The notes under the pieces are model-generated. The model had not been told where the DNA came from. It was given only the letters and a program-made list of their open reading frames with translations, and searched no databases. A program made the translations under genes and the position numbers. From Megaera polyxenophila (GTDB taxonomy: Bacteria; Pseudomonadota; Alphaproteobacteria; Rickettsiales; Rickettsiaceae): DNA of 64,000 nucleotides. The DNA is taken from the NCBI RefSeq assembly GCF_029982035.1, contig NZ_CP104166.1, positions 1,240,001 to 1,304,000 on the forward strand, written 5' to 3'. Shown here piece after piece: positions 17,525-27,250 of the stretch. The stretch's first letter is position 1, and each line of letters opens with the position of its first letter.

Positions 17525-17842
17525 TTATCTAGGCGTTGATAATAATTCATTGATTCTTATTAATAACAATGGCGGAGATAAACCGTAATAAACTTGCCGC
17601 AGATTCATACATTTATTGCAATTATAGCAAAACAGAGGATCTATTTTAAAATTCAACCAAATCATTAATCTCCAACTAATGAGCTTAGTTTTCTTATGAA
17701 CGATTTGATTAATTGCCTTATATACGATAGGTAATTGTACGCCCCTAGTTCTATTAGATAAAAAACCGTAATACCTAATCATTCGAAAATAACGATCTGG
17801 TATATGCATAATCAGACTAGCTATGAACTGCATCACGGGCAT
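17525..17842 (-). CDS. IS91-like transposase, C-terminal frame (copy C)
   Basis: Same as copy A (RINELLSTPR, subtype I). Joined to the main frame only by -1 frame change at the C5 run. Confidence 0.8.
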   Translation of the reverse strand: MPVMQFIASLIMHIPDRYFRMIRYYGFLSNRTRGVQLPIVYKAINQIVHKKTKLISWRLMIWLNFKIDPLFCYNCNKCMNLRQVYYGLSPPLLLIRINELLSTPR

Positions 17843-17913
17843 AGTTATGCGATCAATTGTATTATTATAGTGATCAAGAAATTTAAACGTTACCTGCTTT
17901 CCGTCGTAATTTT

Positions 17914-18654
17914 CTATTCTTGTCTCGGAAATAGGGGGCGTTTTATATACCGCCCTAAATATTCTATGTTGCGTTTATGATCATCCGATGGTTTTTGTAA
18001 ATAAACATACCAACTGATTTCGTATAAACTACTCATCCAGTTATTAAAATTCTCAGCATTTTGATATGCGGACGGCAACTTCAAATTACTTGAGATATAT
18101 TGAAAGCGAAATAACTCAAGGACTCTATGTCTCCACATTTTTTTAATAGGTTCGGCAGGAAAAAATAATTTTTGCCACTTGCCTTTGCTATTTATACCGC
18201 CGCAAGTAACCGATAAATGGATATGAACATTGCGTTTTAAATCTCTACCGAAAGTGTGTAAGGCAGTAAATATACCAACCACAAGATTTTTCTTTGTAGC
18301 TATCTCCTTAATAATTCCTGCTGCAATACCGGAAATCAATCCAAACAGATCACGATTGAGCCAAAATATCGGCCATAAAGAGTCCGGCATTGTAAATGTA
18401 ATGTGCTGCCATCGTGTTTTTGGTAGAACATTGCTAGCCTTACTCACCCATTGATCCGTTTGTTTCTTACCACAACGAGAACAAAACCTACCTTTACAGC
18501 TGAATGCTACCGATTTATTGCGGTTACAATCACGGCAGCTATAACGTTTAAATCCTAAATATTTCGTTCCACACGATATAACTTTAGTGACGTTGAAAAT
18601 AATGCCGTATCTTAGCTTGCCGTATTTTTTAGCGAAATCGAGACCAATTACCAC
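17914..18654 (-). CDS. IS91-like HUH transposase, main frame (copy C)
   Basis: Same 246-residue main frame as copy B, with the HIH metal motif and YLGRY tyrosines intact. Confidence 0.85.
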   Translation of the reverse strand: MVIGLDFAKKYGKLRYGIIFNVTKVISCGTKYLGFKRYSCRDCNRNKSVAFSCKGRFCSRCGKKQTDQWVSKASNVLPKTRWQHITFTMPDSLWPIFWLNRDLFGLISGIAAGIIKEIATKKNLVVGIFTALHTFGRDLKRNVHIHLSVTCGGINSKGKWQKLFFPAEPIKKMWRHRVLELFRFQYISSNLKLPSAYQNAENFNNWMSSLYEISWYVYLQKPSDDHKRNIEYLGRYIKRPLFPRQE

Positions 18655-18726
18655 GGTCTAGAAAAATATGTTTTATAGATATTCCTTTACCACTATTTCC
18701 ATAAATTACTTATAGTTAATGTTTTC

Positions 18727-18981
18727 TTACCAAGGAATCTTTCTTCCTTTGCGTTCTAAATCAAATTCTTTACAATCAGGGCAATAGTAAACAGAATTAT
18801 ACTTATGATTGGGAGATATTTTTCGCAACATTATCCAGAAAGCCTTGGCTATTTCCTTATCTCCTTCGGAAAAAATCTTTTTGATCCTGCTGTAAGGAAT
18901 TGCTTGCTCTTTAGAAATGGCCTTAAGAGTTTTTACCGCTAATTCATTGACCAAATGCTGCTCAGAGTGCAAGTTACTCAT
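18727..18981 (-). CDS. IS91-associated 84-residue ORF (copy C)
   Basis: Identical to the copy A small ORF; role unknown. Confidence 0.6.
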   Translation of the reverse strand: MSNLHSEQHLVNELAVKTLKAISKEQAIPYSRIKKIFSEGDKEIAKAFWIMLRKISPNHKYNSVYYCPDCKEFDLERKGRKIPW

Positions 18982-19102
18982 AACTCAATTATATATTATC
19001 TTATGTATGTCTAACATTCAGTCTTTATAACTCAAGTTAAAACAAATCAAATACCAGTATTATAATCCTCCATAAATATTTATCGGTCAAGAGTATCTTC
19101 TT

Positions 19103-20158
19103 TTAAGCTGCCACCGATAGGTGGCTTATCTTGTTAAAAACTTTACTTAACAAGTCTGATGTTAATTTTGCAATTTCTTCAATCCTATCTTTTGGGTAAT
19201 TTTTATTATCTTCAACATCCAAATTACCTTTTAGGACTTTACCATCGCCGGAAAGATTAAATGAAAGTTTATTGTTAAATAAGTTATTGCCATAAGAAGC
19301 AAGTATTGCGATATCAAATAACTCCTTATTTAAATTGAAAGTTTTAGCCAAATTTGAGGCTAGTTCTTCAAAGTGGATTTTGCCTTGAATAAATTTGAAA
19401 ATGTTTTCTAAATGATTCTTATCAGCTGTTATTGAAACATTCATGTTAGAGTCGATTAAATTATCTGGTACAGTTGCATAGTAATAATCAGCAGCAATGT
19501 CATTTAAAAAATCTGTTAGAGGTTGACCTTCCTGAATCATTTCAAAATTTTTACTAGTTAATTGATGAGACCATTTAAAATAGTTGCGAGTTATACTTAT
19601 ACCCTTGGTATTTGCTACCAATTTTAATAGGTACTGATTAGTTTTTTCATCTAATTTTCCTGTAATTTCATAAGAAGCCCCTTTATCTGTCATAAGAGGT
19701 AATTGGTCAGCTGATCTTAAAAACTGCTGGGGCGCACTATTAAAGGTAACACGAATATCATTCATATTACCTTGAAAAACAGAACCACTAATTTTGGCAG
19801 AAAAAGACGGGTTAGCTATATATATTTCAGTTTCGCCCGTACCAATAGAAATCTTGTCACCGAAAGAAGAAACTGAAATATCTTTAGTTAAAGGATTATA
19901 GAATAAAGAAACTCCATCTAGTTTAGTCTGAAAAATATCGGATTTTGGAAAAATGATAACATTTGTTATTGCGACAGCAAATTTATATTTATGAATTTTA
20001 ATATTATCCAACTCTAATTCAATTGCACCTTTTTCTTTTTGCTCTTGTAAGATCGGTAAGTATACGGTGCGTACTTTATCTTCAAATTTATTTGCAAGTA
20101 CAAACCACGTTATTCCAAGAACAGTAACAACAGCAAAAAGCCCTATTTTCTTCTTCAT
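19103..20158 (-). pseudogene. 5' part of conserved envelope protein gene split by IS91 copy C
   Basis: The frame opens MKKKIGLFAVVTVLGITWFV, a signal anchor or signal peptide, then a beta-rich region of about 330 residues with no motif I recognise. Native sequence stops at KVFN; the last ten residues (KISHLSVAA region) are read from the left end of IS91 copy C. The remainder of the gene continues at about 17315 on the other side of the element. The product is therefore truncated by roughly 40 percent. The gene starts 25 bases after the AGCS carrier on the same strand. Confidence 0.75.
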
Positions 20159-20182
20159 GTTTTTAATTATATAAATATTTAT

Positions 20183-21490
20183 TCAATTGAATTTAATTTC
20201 CTTCCGTAATTTTATCATTCCGGATACATTTATCAATACAAGAATTCCGCTAAGCAATCCCATTACTACAATAACTTTATCTTGGGAAAAATTGCAGAAA
20301 AATATAAAAGCAAATATAGCATATATCAAATATATTATTTTTCCATATTTAGGACTTAAATATTTTGCACATTTTGTTCCGGTTGTTAAATAAGCGATTA
20401 TTGTTGTAAATCCGGCAAAGAATAGTAATAAAGTTACAAATAAATCGCTATATGGAAAGTAATTAGCTATCGTCTTTGAAACTATTGTGGTTTCATCCAG
20501 ATGATTAAATTTATACCATGCACCGGTTACCCCAAGCATAGTATTAGTAAGTATGCATATAAAAGTATCGGTAAATAATGCGTATACAGCTAGAGTAGCT
20601 TGTTTTTCCGGATTTACTATATTAGTTTCGCTTTGCACTATGGAGTCATAACCGATACCAATATCTCCGGAATAAACGGTTTTGGACATGCCATGGTATG
20701 TGGCTAAGATCATACTACTGCCGACAAAACCTCCTATTGGAGCATGTCCAGTAAAAGCAGAAGTAATGACGGTAGCAAAAAATTCTGGCAAAATATGTAT
20801 ATTACTAACAATAATGTATAAAGCTACAAAAACATAAACAAGCATAAATATAGGCATTATTATAGTGCATATGCTAGCTAGCCTTTTTATGCCGCCAATA
20901 GAACTATATAAAACTAATGCTAATAGTCCTAAAATTACGGCCATTCTATTTAATTCAAAACTATGCTCAATTCTGTCTACTAGTACTAAAAACTGATAAG
21001 TTTCTACACCGTATAAACATATAAGAAAAGCCGCAATACATGGTACATAGTTATTTTTAAAAGCGTCACGCAGGTAATACATAGGACCACCGTCAAATCC
21101 TCCATTTTTATTTGGCTGACGATGTTTTACTCCCAAATATATTTCTGAATATTTTATTAACATGCCACAGATTGAAGCTATTATAGTCCAAAAGATACTT
21201 CCCGGGCCGCCAATCATGAGGGCAGTACTTATGACGATAATATTTCCAAGTCCTACCATTCCTCCTACAGAGGCAAAGTAAAGTTTTATTGGATGAATGC
21301 CAGTATTAGCCTTATTACCACCTTCTTGTAAAATATCCTTTATATTTTTTTTGAAATTGCCAATAGCACGGAATTGGAAGCCTCTAGATATTATAGTAAG
21401 ATAAAATCCCGCAGCGCAGATTACTGCCCAACCTATATAACTCCAGTATAAAGAACTTAATGCGGCAATGATGTCAAATAAATAGTCCAT
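20183..21490 (-). CDS. Sodium:alanine/glycine symporter, AGCS family
   Basis: A 435-residue carrier with about ten membrane helices and the AGCS signatures GGMVGLGNIIVISTAL (close to the family GxGNIxGVA motif), GGFDGGPMYYLRDAF and SETNIVNPEKQATLAVYALFTDT. The family imports alanine or glycine with Na+. Several positions differ from canonical members, for instance VISTAL for GVATA. An intracellular bacterium would use it to take host amino acids. It is the first gene of a run with the split envelope gene and hisS. Confidence 0.88.
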   Translation of the reverse strand: MDYLFDIIAALSSLYWSYIGWAVICAAGFYLTIISRGFQFRAIGNFKKNIKDILQEGGNKANTGIHPIKLYFASVGGMVGLGNIIVISTALMIGGPGSIFWTIIASICGMLIKYSEIYLGVKHRQPNKNGGFDGGPMYYLRDAFKNNYVPCIAAFLICLYGVETYQFLVLVDRIEHSFELNRMAVILGLLALVLYSSIGGIKRLASICTIIMPIFMLVYVFVALYIIVSNIHILPEFFATVITSAFTGHAPIGGFVGSSMILATYHGMSKTVYSGDIGIGYDSIVQSETNIVNPEKQATLAVYALFTDTFICILTNTMLGVTGAWYKFNHLDETTIVSKTIANYFPYSDLFVTLLLFFAGFTTIIAYLTTGTKCAKYLSPKYGKIIYLIYAIFAFIFFCNFSQDKVIVVMGLLSGILVLINVSGMIKLRKEIKFN

Positions 21491-21834
21491 AATAATTTTG
21501 TTTTTAAGTTAATTTTGATGTTTTTTAAGTAATTGGTTTAAAAATTATCAAGGACGTTTTCGTGCCATCAACAACTTAAGAGTAAGGAGGAGATAAGTAA
21601 GGAAGGTTATAAAAGGTTGGTACATAATAAAACAATAAAAACAAATTCTAGAAAAATTTAAAAAGCTCAGCTTTGAGCGGCAGATAATTAAACTAAAAAT
21701 GTTTTCGCTTTATCATAATATTTAATAATCTAGGTATTGCTTTTATTAGTATAGGTATTGTAACATAATTTTTAGAAAAGACCACTCTAAAAATTATTTT
21801 TATAGAAAAAACTGCTAAACCAATTGTTACTATC
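21491..21834. other. Non-coding gap, AGCS promoter region
   Basis: AT-rich stretch between the carrier gene and the IS5 end. I see no RNA gene; there is only a short GAGCTTT/CAAAGCTC-like repeat (AAGCTCAGCTTTGAGC) near 21665. It should contain the promoter for the leftward AGCS gene. Confidence 0.4.
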
Positions 21835-23470
21835 TAGTCTTTCCGTCAAAATTCTAAATTTTTGATGTAGTTTTAATAATTTTAAAAGTCAATCATCGCA
21901 TTTTTATTTTTTTGGGGTATTTTTTTACCAAAAATATAAAATTTAGGTGCTATGATGGCAAAAATTCACAATTTACTCATGATTCTCTCTTGAGCAATGC
22001 TAATTGCTTAAATTATTAAGATTTTCGGAAAATTATTATGCGGTGGATTCTTTGAGAATATTAGTGATTCTACGCAAATTCAAGCCAACGGCAGAGATAA
22101 GCGGATTAACGATATCTCCAATTATTCCCTTAAGGTAGTTTCTACCCATACGACCAAAATTCTTTAGATGACCTATTATCGGTTCAATTGCACTTCTCCG
22201 CTTTTGCATCTTTTTGTCATCGGTTGATAAAGCTTTCTTGGTCTTGGCGGTAAAAACCTTGCCTTTTTCTTTGAAGTTATGGCCGGTGTAACCAAGATCT
22301 ACAAAAATTTTGCTAGTCTCCGGACTTAGCTTGCGCAGCTCCGATACCGTTTGATCTAAAGTATGTCCGTCGTAGGGGTTACCGTGAAAAGATTTAACCC
22401 CAAGAATAAAGTTGCCTCGGCCGCTTACTGCAATCCCGACTTTGTTACCAAATTCGTAAGGTTTATTCATTTTACCCTTGCCGATACACTCTACCTCCGG
22501 AGCATGAAAGCTATAGACTATCTTATGCTCTTTTTTATAAATATCCTTGTCCTTTTTCTTAAGCACAGACTGGGCATGAATATTTTTAACTCTCGTAAAA
22601 ATGGCGCTATCCTCAGCAGATAGTTCTAATTTTGATTTTTCTATACCTCTCCAGCATATACGGATCAACCTACCTAAGCGGACTTTTAAGCTTATCATTA
22701 TTTTTCTACGTTGCCTTGCTTTACTATCTTCCTTGTACTTCCAAAGCTTGATCGTCTTATATTTAAAACTCTTGGCGTATGTCTCGTTAAGCGAAATACC
22801 AAGTCGTTTACAGAGATCTACTACTTTTGCTCTTGCGGTCTCCATTAAATGTACGTCATGTGGATGTTTGATATTCTTAATCTGTACAGTCGTATCTATA
22901 ATCGCCGATTCCAAGTCTTTTTTTTTGAGTGCTCCGACCTTCAGTCCTATACGCAAAAGCTCTTTTAGAATCTCTTTATATCCTTCCTCTCCCAGAGCAT
23001 TGCGGAATCTACGTATAGTCGCCTCCGATACGTCAATATCTTGTTGCATATACTCATAGCCGCAAAAATATTGCCAATATATATTTTCCTTTAATTCTTC
23101 CTCCGTAAACGAATCAGAACCGTTATACATAGCTTGCAGCATTGATAGTCCTAGCATTACTCTATGATCCTTCTTATTTCTACCGAATTGCTTGATTTCA
23201 ACCTTAGCTAATGCCAGCGCTTCAAGTTCAGACCAATTTACCAAATCTCTCAGTTTATATAATTTGTTTTTGCGATTTAGTTGTATAGATAATTTTTCAC
23301 CAAATAATCTTTCTTGTTTTTGAGAAAAACTAATATTTTCTATAGGCATATACTTTAAAATCCATAAGCTTTATGCGCTAATTATAACATTTTCTTATGG
23401 ATTTCGTAAGCCATTTATAACATGAAACCCCTTCTAATTCAGGGGTAGAGAGTTTTGACGGAGAGACTTA
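21835..23470 (-). mobile_element. IS5/IS1182-like insertion sequence with ~20-bp inverted repeats
   Basis: Left repeat TAGTCTTTCCGTCAAAATTC (from 21835) is matched at the right by the inverse of GAGTTTTGACGGAGAGACTT (to about 23470), with two mismatches. The pair encloses one full-length DDE transposase gene. About 180 bases between the left repeat and the transposase stop are non-coding. Only one copy is seen here. It marks the left border of the 23.6-30.9 kb accessory island. Confidence 0.85.
22036..23349 (-). CDS. IS5/IS1182-type DDE transposase
   Basis: 437 residues with an N-terminal DUF772-type domain (HRVMLGLSMLQAMYNGSDSF, EATIRRFRNALGE), then the DDE core: AIIDTTVQ (first Asp), IFVDLGYTGHN (second Asp) and KRRSAIEPIIGHLKN (Glu). 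The C-terminal MGRNYLKGIIGD and NPLISAVGLNLRR pattern is typical of this group. It appears intact from start to stop. It catalyses cut-and-paste movement of the surrounding element. Confidence 0.93.
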   Translation of the reverse strand: MPIENISFSQKQERLFGEKLSIQLNRKNKLYKLRDLVNWSELEALALAKVEIKQFGRNKKDHRVMLGLSMLQAMYNGSDSFTEEELKENIYWQYFCGYEYMQQDIDVSEATIRRFRNALGEEGYKEILKELLRIGLKVGALKKKDLESAIIDTTVQIKNIKHPHDVHLMETARAKVVDLCKRLGISLNETYAKSFKYKTIKLWKYKEDSKARQRRKIMISLKVRLGRLIRICWRGIEKSKLELSAEDSAIFTRVKNIHAQSVLKKKDKDIYKKEHKIVYSFHAPEVECIGKGKMNKPYEFGNKVGIAVSGRGNFILGVKSFHGNPYDGHTLDQTVSELRKLSPETSKIFVDLGYTGHNFKEKGKVFTAKTKKALSTDDKKMQKRRSAIEPIIGHLKNFGRMGRNYLKGIIGDIVNPLISAVGLNLRRITNILKESTA

Positions 23471-23493
23471 TTAGTTCAGGAGATATGTTCCTA

Positions 23494-23529
23494 TGCGGAT
23501 CAATTTAGTAACACAACTATTGATCCGCA
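23494..23529. terminator. 11-bp perfect hairpin between IS5 and STAND gene
   Basis: TGCGGATCAAT and ATTGATCCGCA form an 11-bp stem with a 14-base loop, 70 bases beyond the stop of the STAND/TPR gene. Neither strand has a clear T-run, so it may be a terminator for the leftward operon or another structured element. Confidence 0.4.
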
Positions 23530-23598
23530 ATTCGTCAAGTGGTTAATTACGAAATACTATTCGCCTGATAAAAAATAAAGTTTCTTTCATTTATATTT

Positions 23599-25905
23599 CT
23601 ACTTAAATTTGTCACAAACAGCTATTGTATCAACTACTCTTGGATGGTCCTTAGCAAAATTAGCAATCATTTGATCATAAAAATGCTTTTTCCAAAATTG
23701 ATTTTTACCTATACAAGCAGCTTTTGATCCTTGCGATAATAAATAAGAAACATCATCCATACGGCTATAATTATTACCGTATGTTCTAAAATAAATAGCT
23801 TCCGCTTCATTATAAGCTGTTAAAGATTCATCAAACCGATTTTTCCTAAATAACGCATCTCCTTTAGCTACTAATGCGGTAGCAAATTCGGGGTTAGTAA
23901 CAGCGGTGATATTATACTTGTCCATTTCTTTTTGAAAAATGTCACAAGCTGTAGTAGCATGTTCTAACGCTTCATCAACCATTCCTAAGCCTAGTTCTGC
24001 TCTAGATAATTGCACCAGTATTCTAGCATGTAATTCATGGATAGCCTGGTCATCAGGCATTGTTTCTTTTGCAGCCTGCTTTATAATATCATAACTGTCT
24101 TTAAATTTTTCCATATAATTAAGTACCTCTGACTTTACAATATAACAAGGCAAGGTAGCAGTGGCTTCCGGGATAAGCTGTTCTTTGGCAAGCTCTAACA
24201 CTAATTTAATAGTATTATCTATGGCAGCTAAAGCATCCGGATATTGCCTTTTCGACAATAATACCCTAGTCTTTATATACCAATACGTTGCTTCGTCATC
24301 TTTACTGTCTTTATTATCGATATATGGCTTATTTTTTTCTGCCAGAATACTATATTGTTCTAATTCTTTTTCTGTATTAATAATATCACCGCTATAAACC
24401 TGAGCCTGCGCAATTTGCAGTAATATTGCAGCTTCTAACAAGCGGGCTTCTTTTATATCTTTTATTATATCCCGAGCTTTTAAGAAATAAGATAATGCAC
24501 TAACATATTTACTTTTAGCAAAATGTTCATAAACGCCTATATCGTTTAAGTACCAACTGTAACTAATTTTCTGCGGATTAGTCATCTTTCTACTATCTAA
24601 AGATTCGGATATTTTTTTATCTTCTAGCCAATTTTTCATCTTTTCCATGTTATAGTAATCCAGCAATGACATATAATATCCGGCAAGATTTTTCCTAAGT
24701 TCCAGTACAACGTATATGTTAACCTTATATTTTTCAGCATTATCGAGTAAAATGTCTAAATTGGATTTAATTGTTGCATCACTAGTGATAAAACCATACC
24801 TACTCATTTCTCCCTTTTTTTGCATCAAGGAGTTTAATGCCCCTATTACCTTAGTAAGTTCCTCTTCTACTTCTTTTTCTGTGGCAAGTTCTAAGACGCC
24901 TTCTTTTATTGCGTCATGCATCTCAAATAGGTTGGTATTATCCTTATTTTCAGTATTTTTTATTAATCCAAATTGAGAAAGATGCTGTAATCCTTCGGCT
25001 ATATAACCATCGTTACCCAAAAGAATATTGAGTAAATTTTTTGAAAAGTTTTGGTTATTCAATACAGCAATAGTACGTAAAAGTTTTTTATCATTATCAT
25101 TTAACAGATTTAATACAAGTTCCATATGTTTTTTTACCGGATTAGATGATTTCATTAATATATTTTTATACTCGTCGATAGAGAGGTATTTATGCTCTTT
25201 TAGTAAAAGAGCGCCTTGGACAATAGGCCCTGGATATCCTTTAAATATATCTACTAATTTCTCAAGCAGTTCCTGGCTTACCTGATCGTTGCCCAATATT
25301 TTTTGTAAAAGCTTCATGCCGTTTTCCTTATCTAATTGATGTATATATATGTTATTCGGTAAAGTAGCAGAATCCTGAGCACATGTTATAATATGCCCGT
25401 CATGATTCCAGTTGATTATTGGAGCTATCTTTTTGTTTTGATTTAATCTTAAGTTGTCAAAAACCAATAACCAATTTTTTCTTCCCGTTAAAAAGTCCAT
25501 GGTTTCTTTCTGGGCCTTATTGGGCTCTTCGGAAAGTTTATTTTTGCTTGTTGCCAATAATGTCTCGTTAATCTTCTTTGCTAATAACACAAATTGTTCA
25601 TTTAGATCCAGGCTAGCGTCAAAAAACCAGATCAATTCATATTTCTCACGATTAGTTAGCGCATAGTTGCGGGCAATCTCAGTTTTTCCAATACTGGTAA
25701 CGCCAACTAAACTTACTGTTTTGTGTAATGAGAGACTCTGTAAAATATCTTTTGTAGGTTCTGTGCGGTCAACGAAATAAGCCACCGGATTTAACCTTTT
25801 TTCTACCACAATATCAGTTTTTTCAGCAGAAAAAGCACATCCACTTAACCAAATTATATGTAATAAAACTAATGGCTTACTATTTTTTATTAAACTTGAT
25901 AACAC
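23599..25905 (-). CDS. STAND/NB-ARC-like ATPase with TPR repeats and lipoprotein signal
   Basis: 768 residues. The N-terminus has a lipobox (LSGC, Cys23) after a hydrophobic stretch, then a P-loop (LVGVTSIGKTEI, residues 66-77) and Walker B (WLLVFDN, 145-151), a GYPGPIVQGALLL segment like the GLPLA box of NB-ARC proteins, and a winged-helix-like region; from about residue 430 onward come tetratricopeptide-type helical repeats. Such STAND proteins act as ligand-triggered switches. The GTG start at 25905 overlaps the kinase-like gene by 26 bases with GGGGAG seven bases upstream. An ATPase bearing an export signal is odd: outside the cytoplasm it would lack ATP, so either the lipobox is an inner-membrane anchor facing the cytosol by accident of the start choice, or the protein is exported. 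Confidence 0.75.
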   Translation of the reverse strand: MLSSLIKNSKPLVLLHIIWLSGCAFSAEKTDIVVEKRLNPVAYFVDRTEPTKDILQSLSLHKTVSLVGVTSIGKTEIARNYALTNREKYELIWFFDASLDLNEQFVLLAKKINETLLATSKNKLSEEPNKAQKETMDFLTGRKNWLLVFDNLRLNQNKKIAPIINWNHDGHIITCAQDSATLPNNIYIHQLDKENGMKLLQKILGNDQVSQELLEKLVDIFKGYPGPIVQGALLLKEHKYLSIDEYKNILMKSSNPVKKHMELVLNLLNDNDKKLLRTIAVLNNQNFSKNLLNILLGNDGYIAEGLQHLSQFGLIKNTENKDNTNLFEMHDAIKEGVLELATEKEVEEELTKVIGALNSLMQKKGEMSRYGFITSDATIKSNLDILLDNAEKYKVNIYVVLELRKNLAGYYMSLLDYYNMEKMKNWLEDKKISESLDSRKMTNPQKISYSWYLNDIGVYEHFAKSKYVSALSYFLKARDIIKDIKEARLLEAAILLQIAQAQVYSGDIINTEKELEQYSILAEKNKPYIDNKDSKDDEATYWYIKTRVLLSKRQYPDALAAIDNTIKLVLELAKEQLIPEATATLPCYIVKSEVLNYMEKFKDSYDIIKQAAKETMPDDQAIHELHARILVQLSRAELGLGMVDEALEHATTACDIFQKEMDKYNITAVTNPEFATALVAKGDALFRKNRFDESLTAYNEAEAIYFRTYGNNYSRMDDVSYLLSQGSKAACIGKNQFWKKHFYDQMIANFAKDHPRVVDTIAVCDKFK

Positions 25906-27169
25906 GATTAAACTCCCCTTTTTTAGTTAAATTAAAAATTGTTATTTTATTGTTACCTTGCTGAGGAGCAACTTCATAACTTAATCCGCATTGCTTGATT
26001 AACTGAAATATCCTTTTGCAATTGAGTATATAAGGATTACATATGTGATGAGATATATCTTCAGACCATTGGCACATATGCTTTTCACTGGCAGCAAATG
26101 AATCGTAAATTATAAACATCCTATCTTCCTGGAAATTAATAGAGAAATTTTTTATATGAGTTCCACCCCTCATAAAGTATAAAATATTCAATAATAAGCT
26201 AATAATAATTTGTTTAAACAACGCTGTATTACATGCTATATCGATGGAAGAAACATCAGATATTAGTTGTAGCTCGAATTTATAGAAAACTCGCGTAGTG
26301 TAGGCTAGAACAAGGACTCTTATCTCTTCTAGGAGTTCAGTAACATTTAAGTGATCAACAGTTGGTTTTATAACAAAAAACTCAGTCCCCAAAGCATGTT
26401 GCTGGTCTAAACCCTTAAAAGCTTTTGCATATCCCAGATAAAGTTCATGCTCTTTCTTTAAAACTGAAATTTTTCTAGTTAACTCATTAAACTGTTGTAT
26501 TTTATGTATAAAATACATGATTAACGGGATCGCCGCTAAAAATCCTAACACGGAAATTATAACCAAGCCAAAAGTTTGACGATTGAGGTAACTTAAATTA
26601 GCTTGTGCAAAAGATGATTCCTGTTTAATGCCCAGTTTAAGCGTGAGGCCATTCTCCCTATTAATTTGATAGGTTTTTATAGAAGAAAATTGCAAATCTT
26701 CAATATTTGCCATTAATAGTTTACCATTCAAAGTTAATTGACAATAAAAATTTTCAGTTAAAATAGAACTTAGCAGATAAACCAAGGGTTGTAAATCAAA
26801 AATTATTTGTTCTGGGCCGCGGCTAATGTATAAAACATTTCCTGTAATTATTGTATTTTGTTTTTGCGTATTAACTGGTGAATAATTTTTAAGTATAATT
26901 AATTTATTAGAATCTGAAACACCATCATAAACCAATTTTAGATCATGCAATATAAGGTTTTTTATAGTGACCTCAGCGCCTTGGAGAAAAGATTCCTCCT
27001 TTTCTTTTACTTGGAAAGCAAAATCTCGATAAACCACAATATCTATAACAGCTACAACTAAAAATGTAGTGATTATAGAGACTGTATAATACTGCCAATA
27101 ATTTTTCTCTGCGTTTTTAACTACCTTGTTTAACCCATAAGCAATAATAGATTTTCTTAGATGAGGCAT
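25880..27169 (-). CDS. Two-TM sensor protein resembling a histidine kinase, catalytic motifs degenerate
   Basis: A 429-residue protein with a TM segment near residues 27-47, an extracytoplasmic loop of about 150 residues, a second TM near 205-222, and a cytoplasmic region with a coiled coil. Residues 310-420 look like a GHKL ATPase (LFKQIIISLLLNILYFM as the N-box), but the G1 box is DSFAAS instead of DxGxG and no GxGxGL box is seen; an H-box histidine cannot be assigned with confidence. It resembles sensor kinases of Rickettsia accessory elements and may be a pseudokinase. It overlaps the STAND gene by 26 bases, so the two products are probably made together. Confidence 0.6.
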   Translation of the reverse strand: MPHLRKSIIAYGLNKVVKNAEKNYWQYYTVSIITTFLVVAVIDIVVYRDFAFQVKEKEESFLQGAEVTIKNLILHDLKLVYDGVSDSNKLIILKNYSPVNTQKQNTIITGNVLYISRGPEQIIFDLQPLVYLLSSILTENFYCQLTLNGKLLMANIEDLQFSSIKTYQINRENGLTLKLGIKQESSFAQANLSYLNRQTFGLVIISVLGFLAAIPLIMYFIHKIQQFNELTRKISVLKKEHELYLGYAKAFKGLDQQHALGTEFFVIKPTVDHLNVTELLEEIRVLVLAYTTRVFYKFELQLISDVSSIDIACNTALFKQIIISLLLNILYFMRGGTHIKNFSINFQEDRMFIIYDSFAASEKHMCQWSEDISHHICNPYILNCKRIFQLIKQCGLSYEVAPQQGNNKITIFNLTKKGEFNRVIKFNKK

Positions 27170-27179
27170 CGATCTTGCT

Positions 27180-27200
27180 CTTGTAAAAAATTTTTACAAG
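27180..27200. promoter_or_regulatory. 21-bp perfect palindrome, candidate operator
   Basis: CTTGTAAAAA and TTTTTACAAG are perfect 10-base arms around one central base, lying in the 81-base gap upstream of the kinase-like gene. It shares GTAAA...TTTAC half-sites with the palindrome upstream of the XRE gene, so the XRE protein may bind both. No terminator T-run follows on the minus strand. Confidence 0.5.
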
Positions 27201-27250
27201 AAAAAATAGCAACTATACATTAATTATCGGTTAATTTTTATGAAATTTAT

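Larger units (their letters stand above)
17322..19133 (-). mobile_element. IS91-like element, copy C (subtype I)
   Basis: A 1,812-base copy inserted into the gene upstream of hisS. Left end CAAGATAAG at 19133, right end at 17322 next to TAAAAT as in copies A, B and D. Relative to copy A the right-end tail has a one-base deletion. Transposase and gene orientation are the same, so read-through into hisS from the element is possible. Confidence 0.92.

Noticed and set aside
27180..27200. Palindrome as a transcription terminator
   Set aside because: No T-run follows on the minus strand and it lies just upstream of a start codon, which favours an operator.
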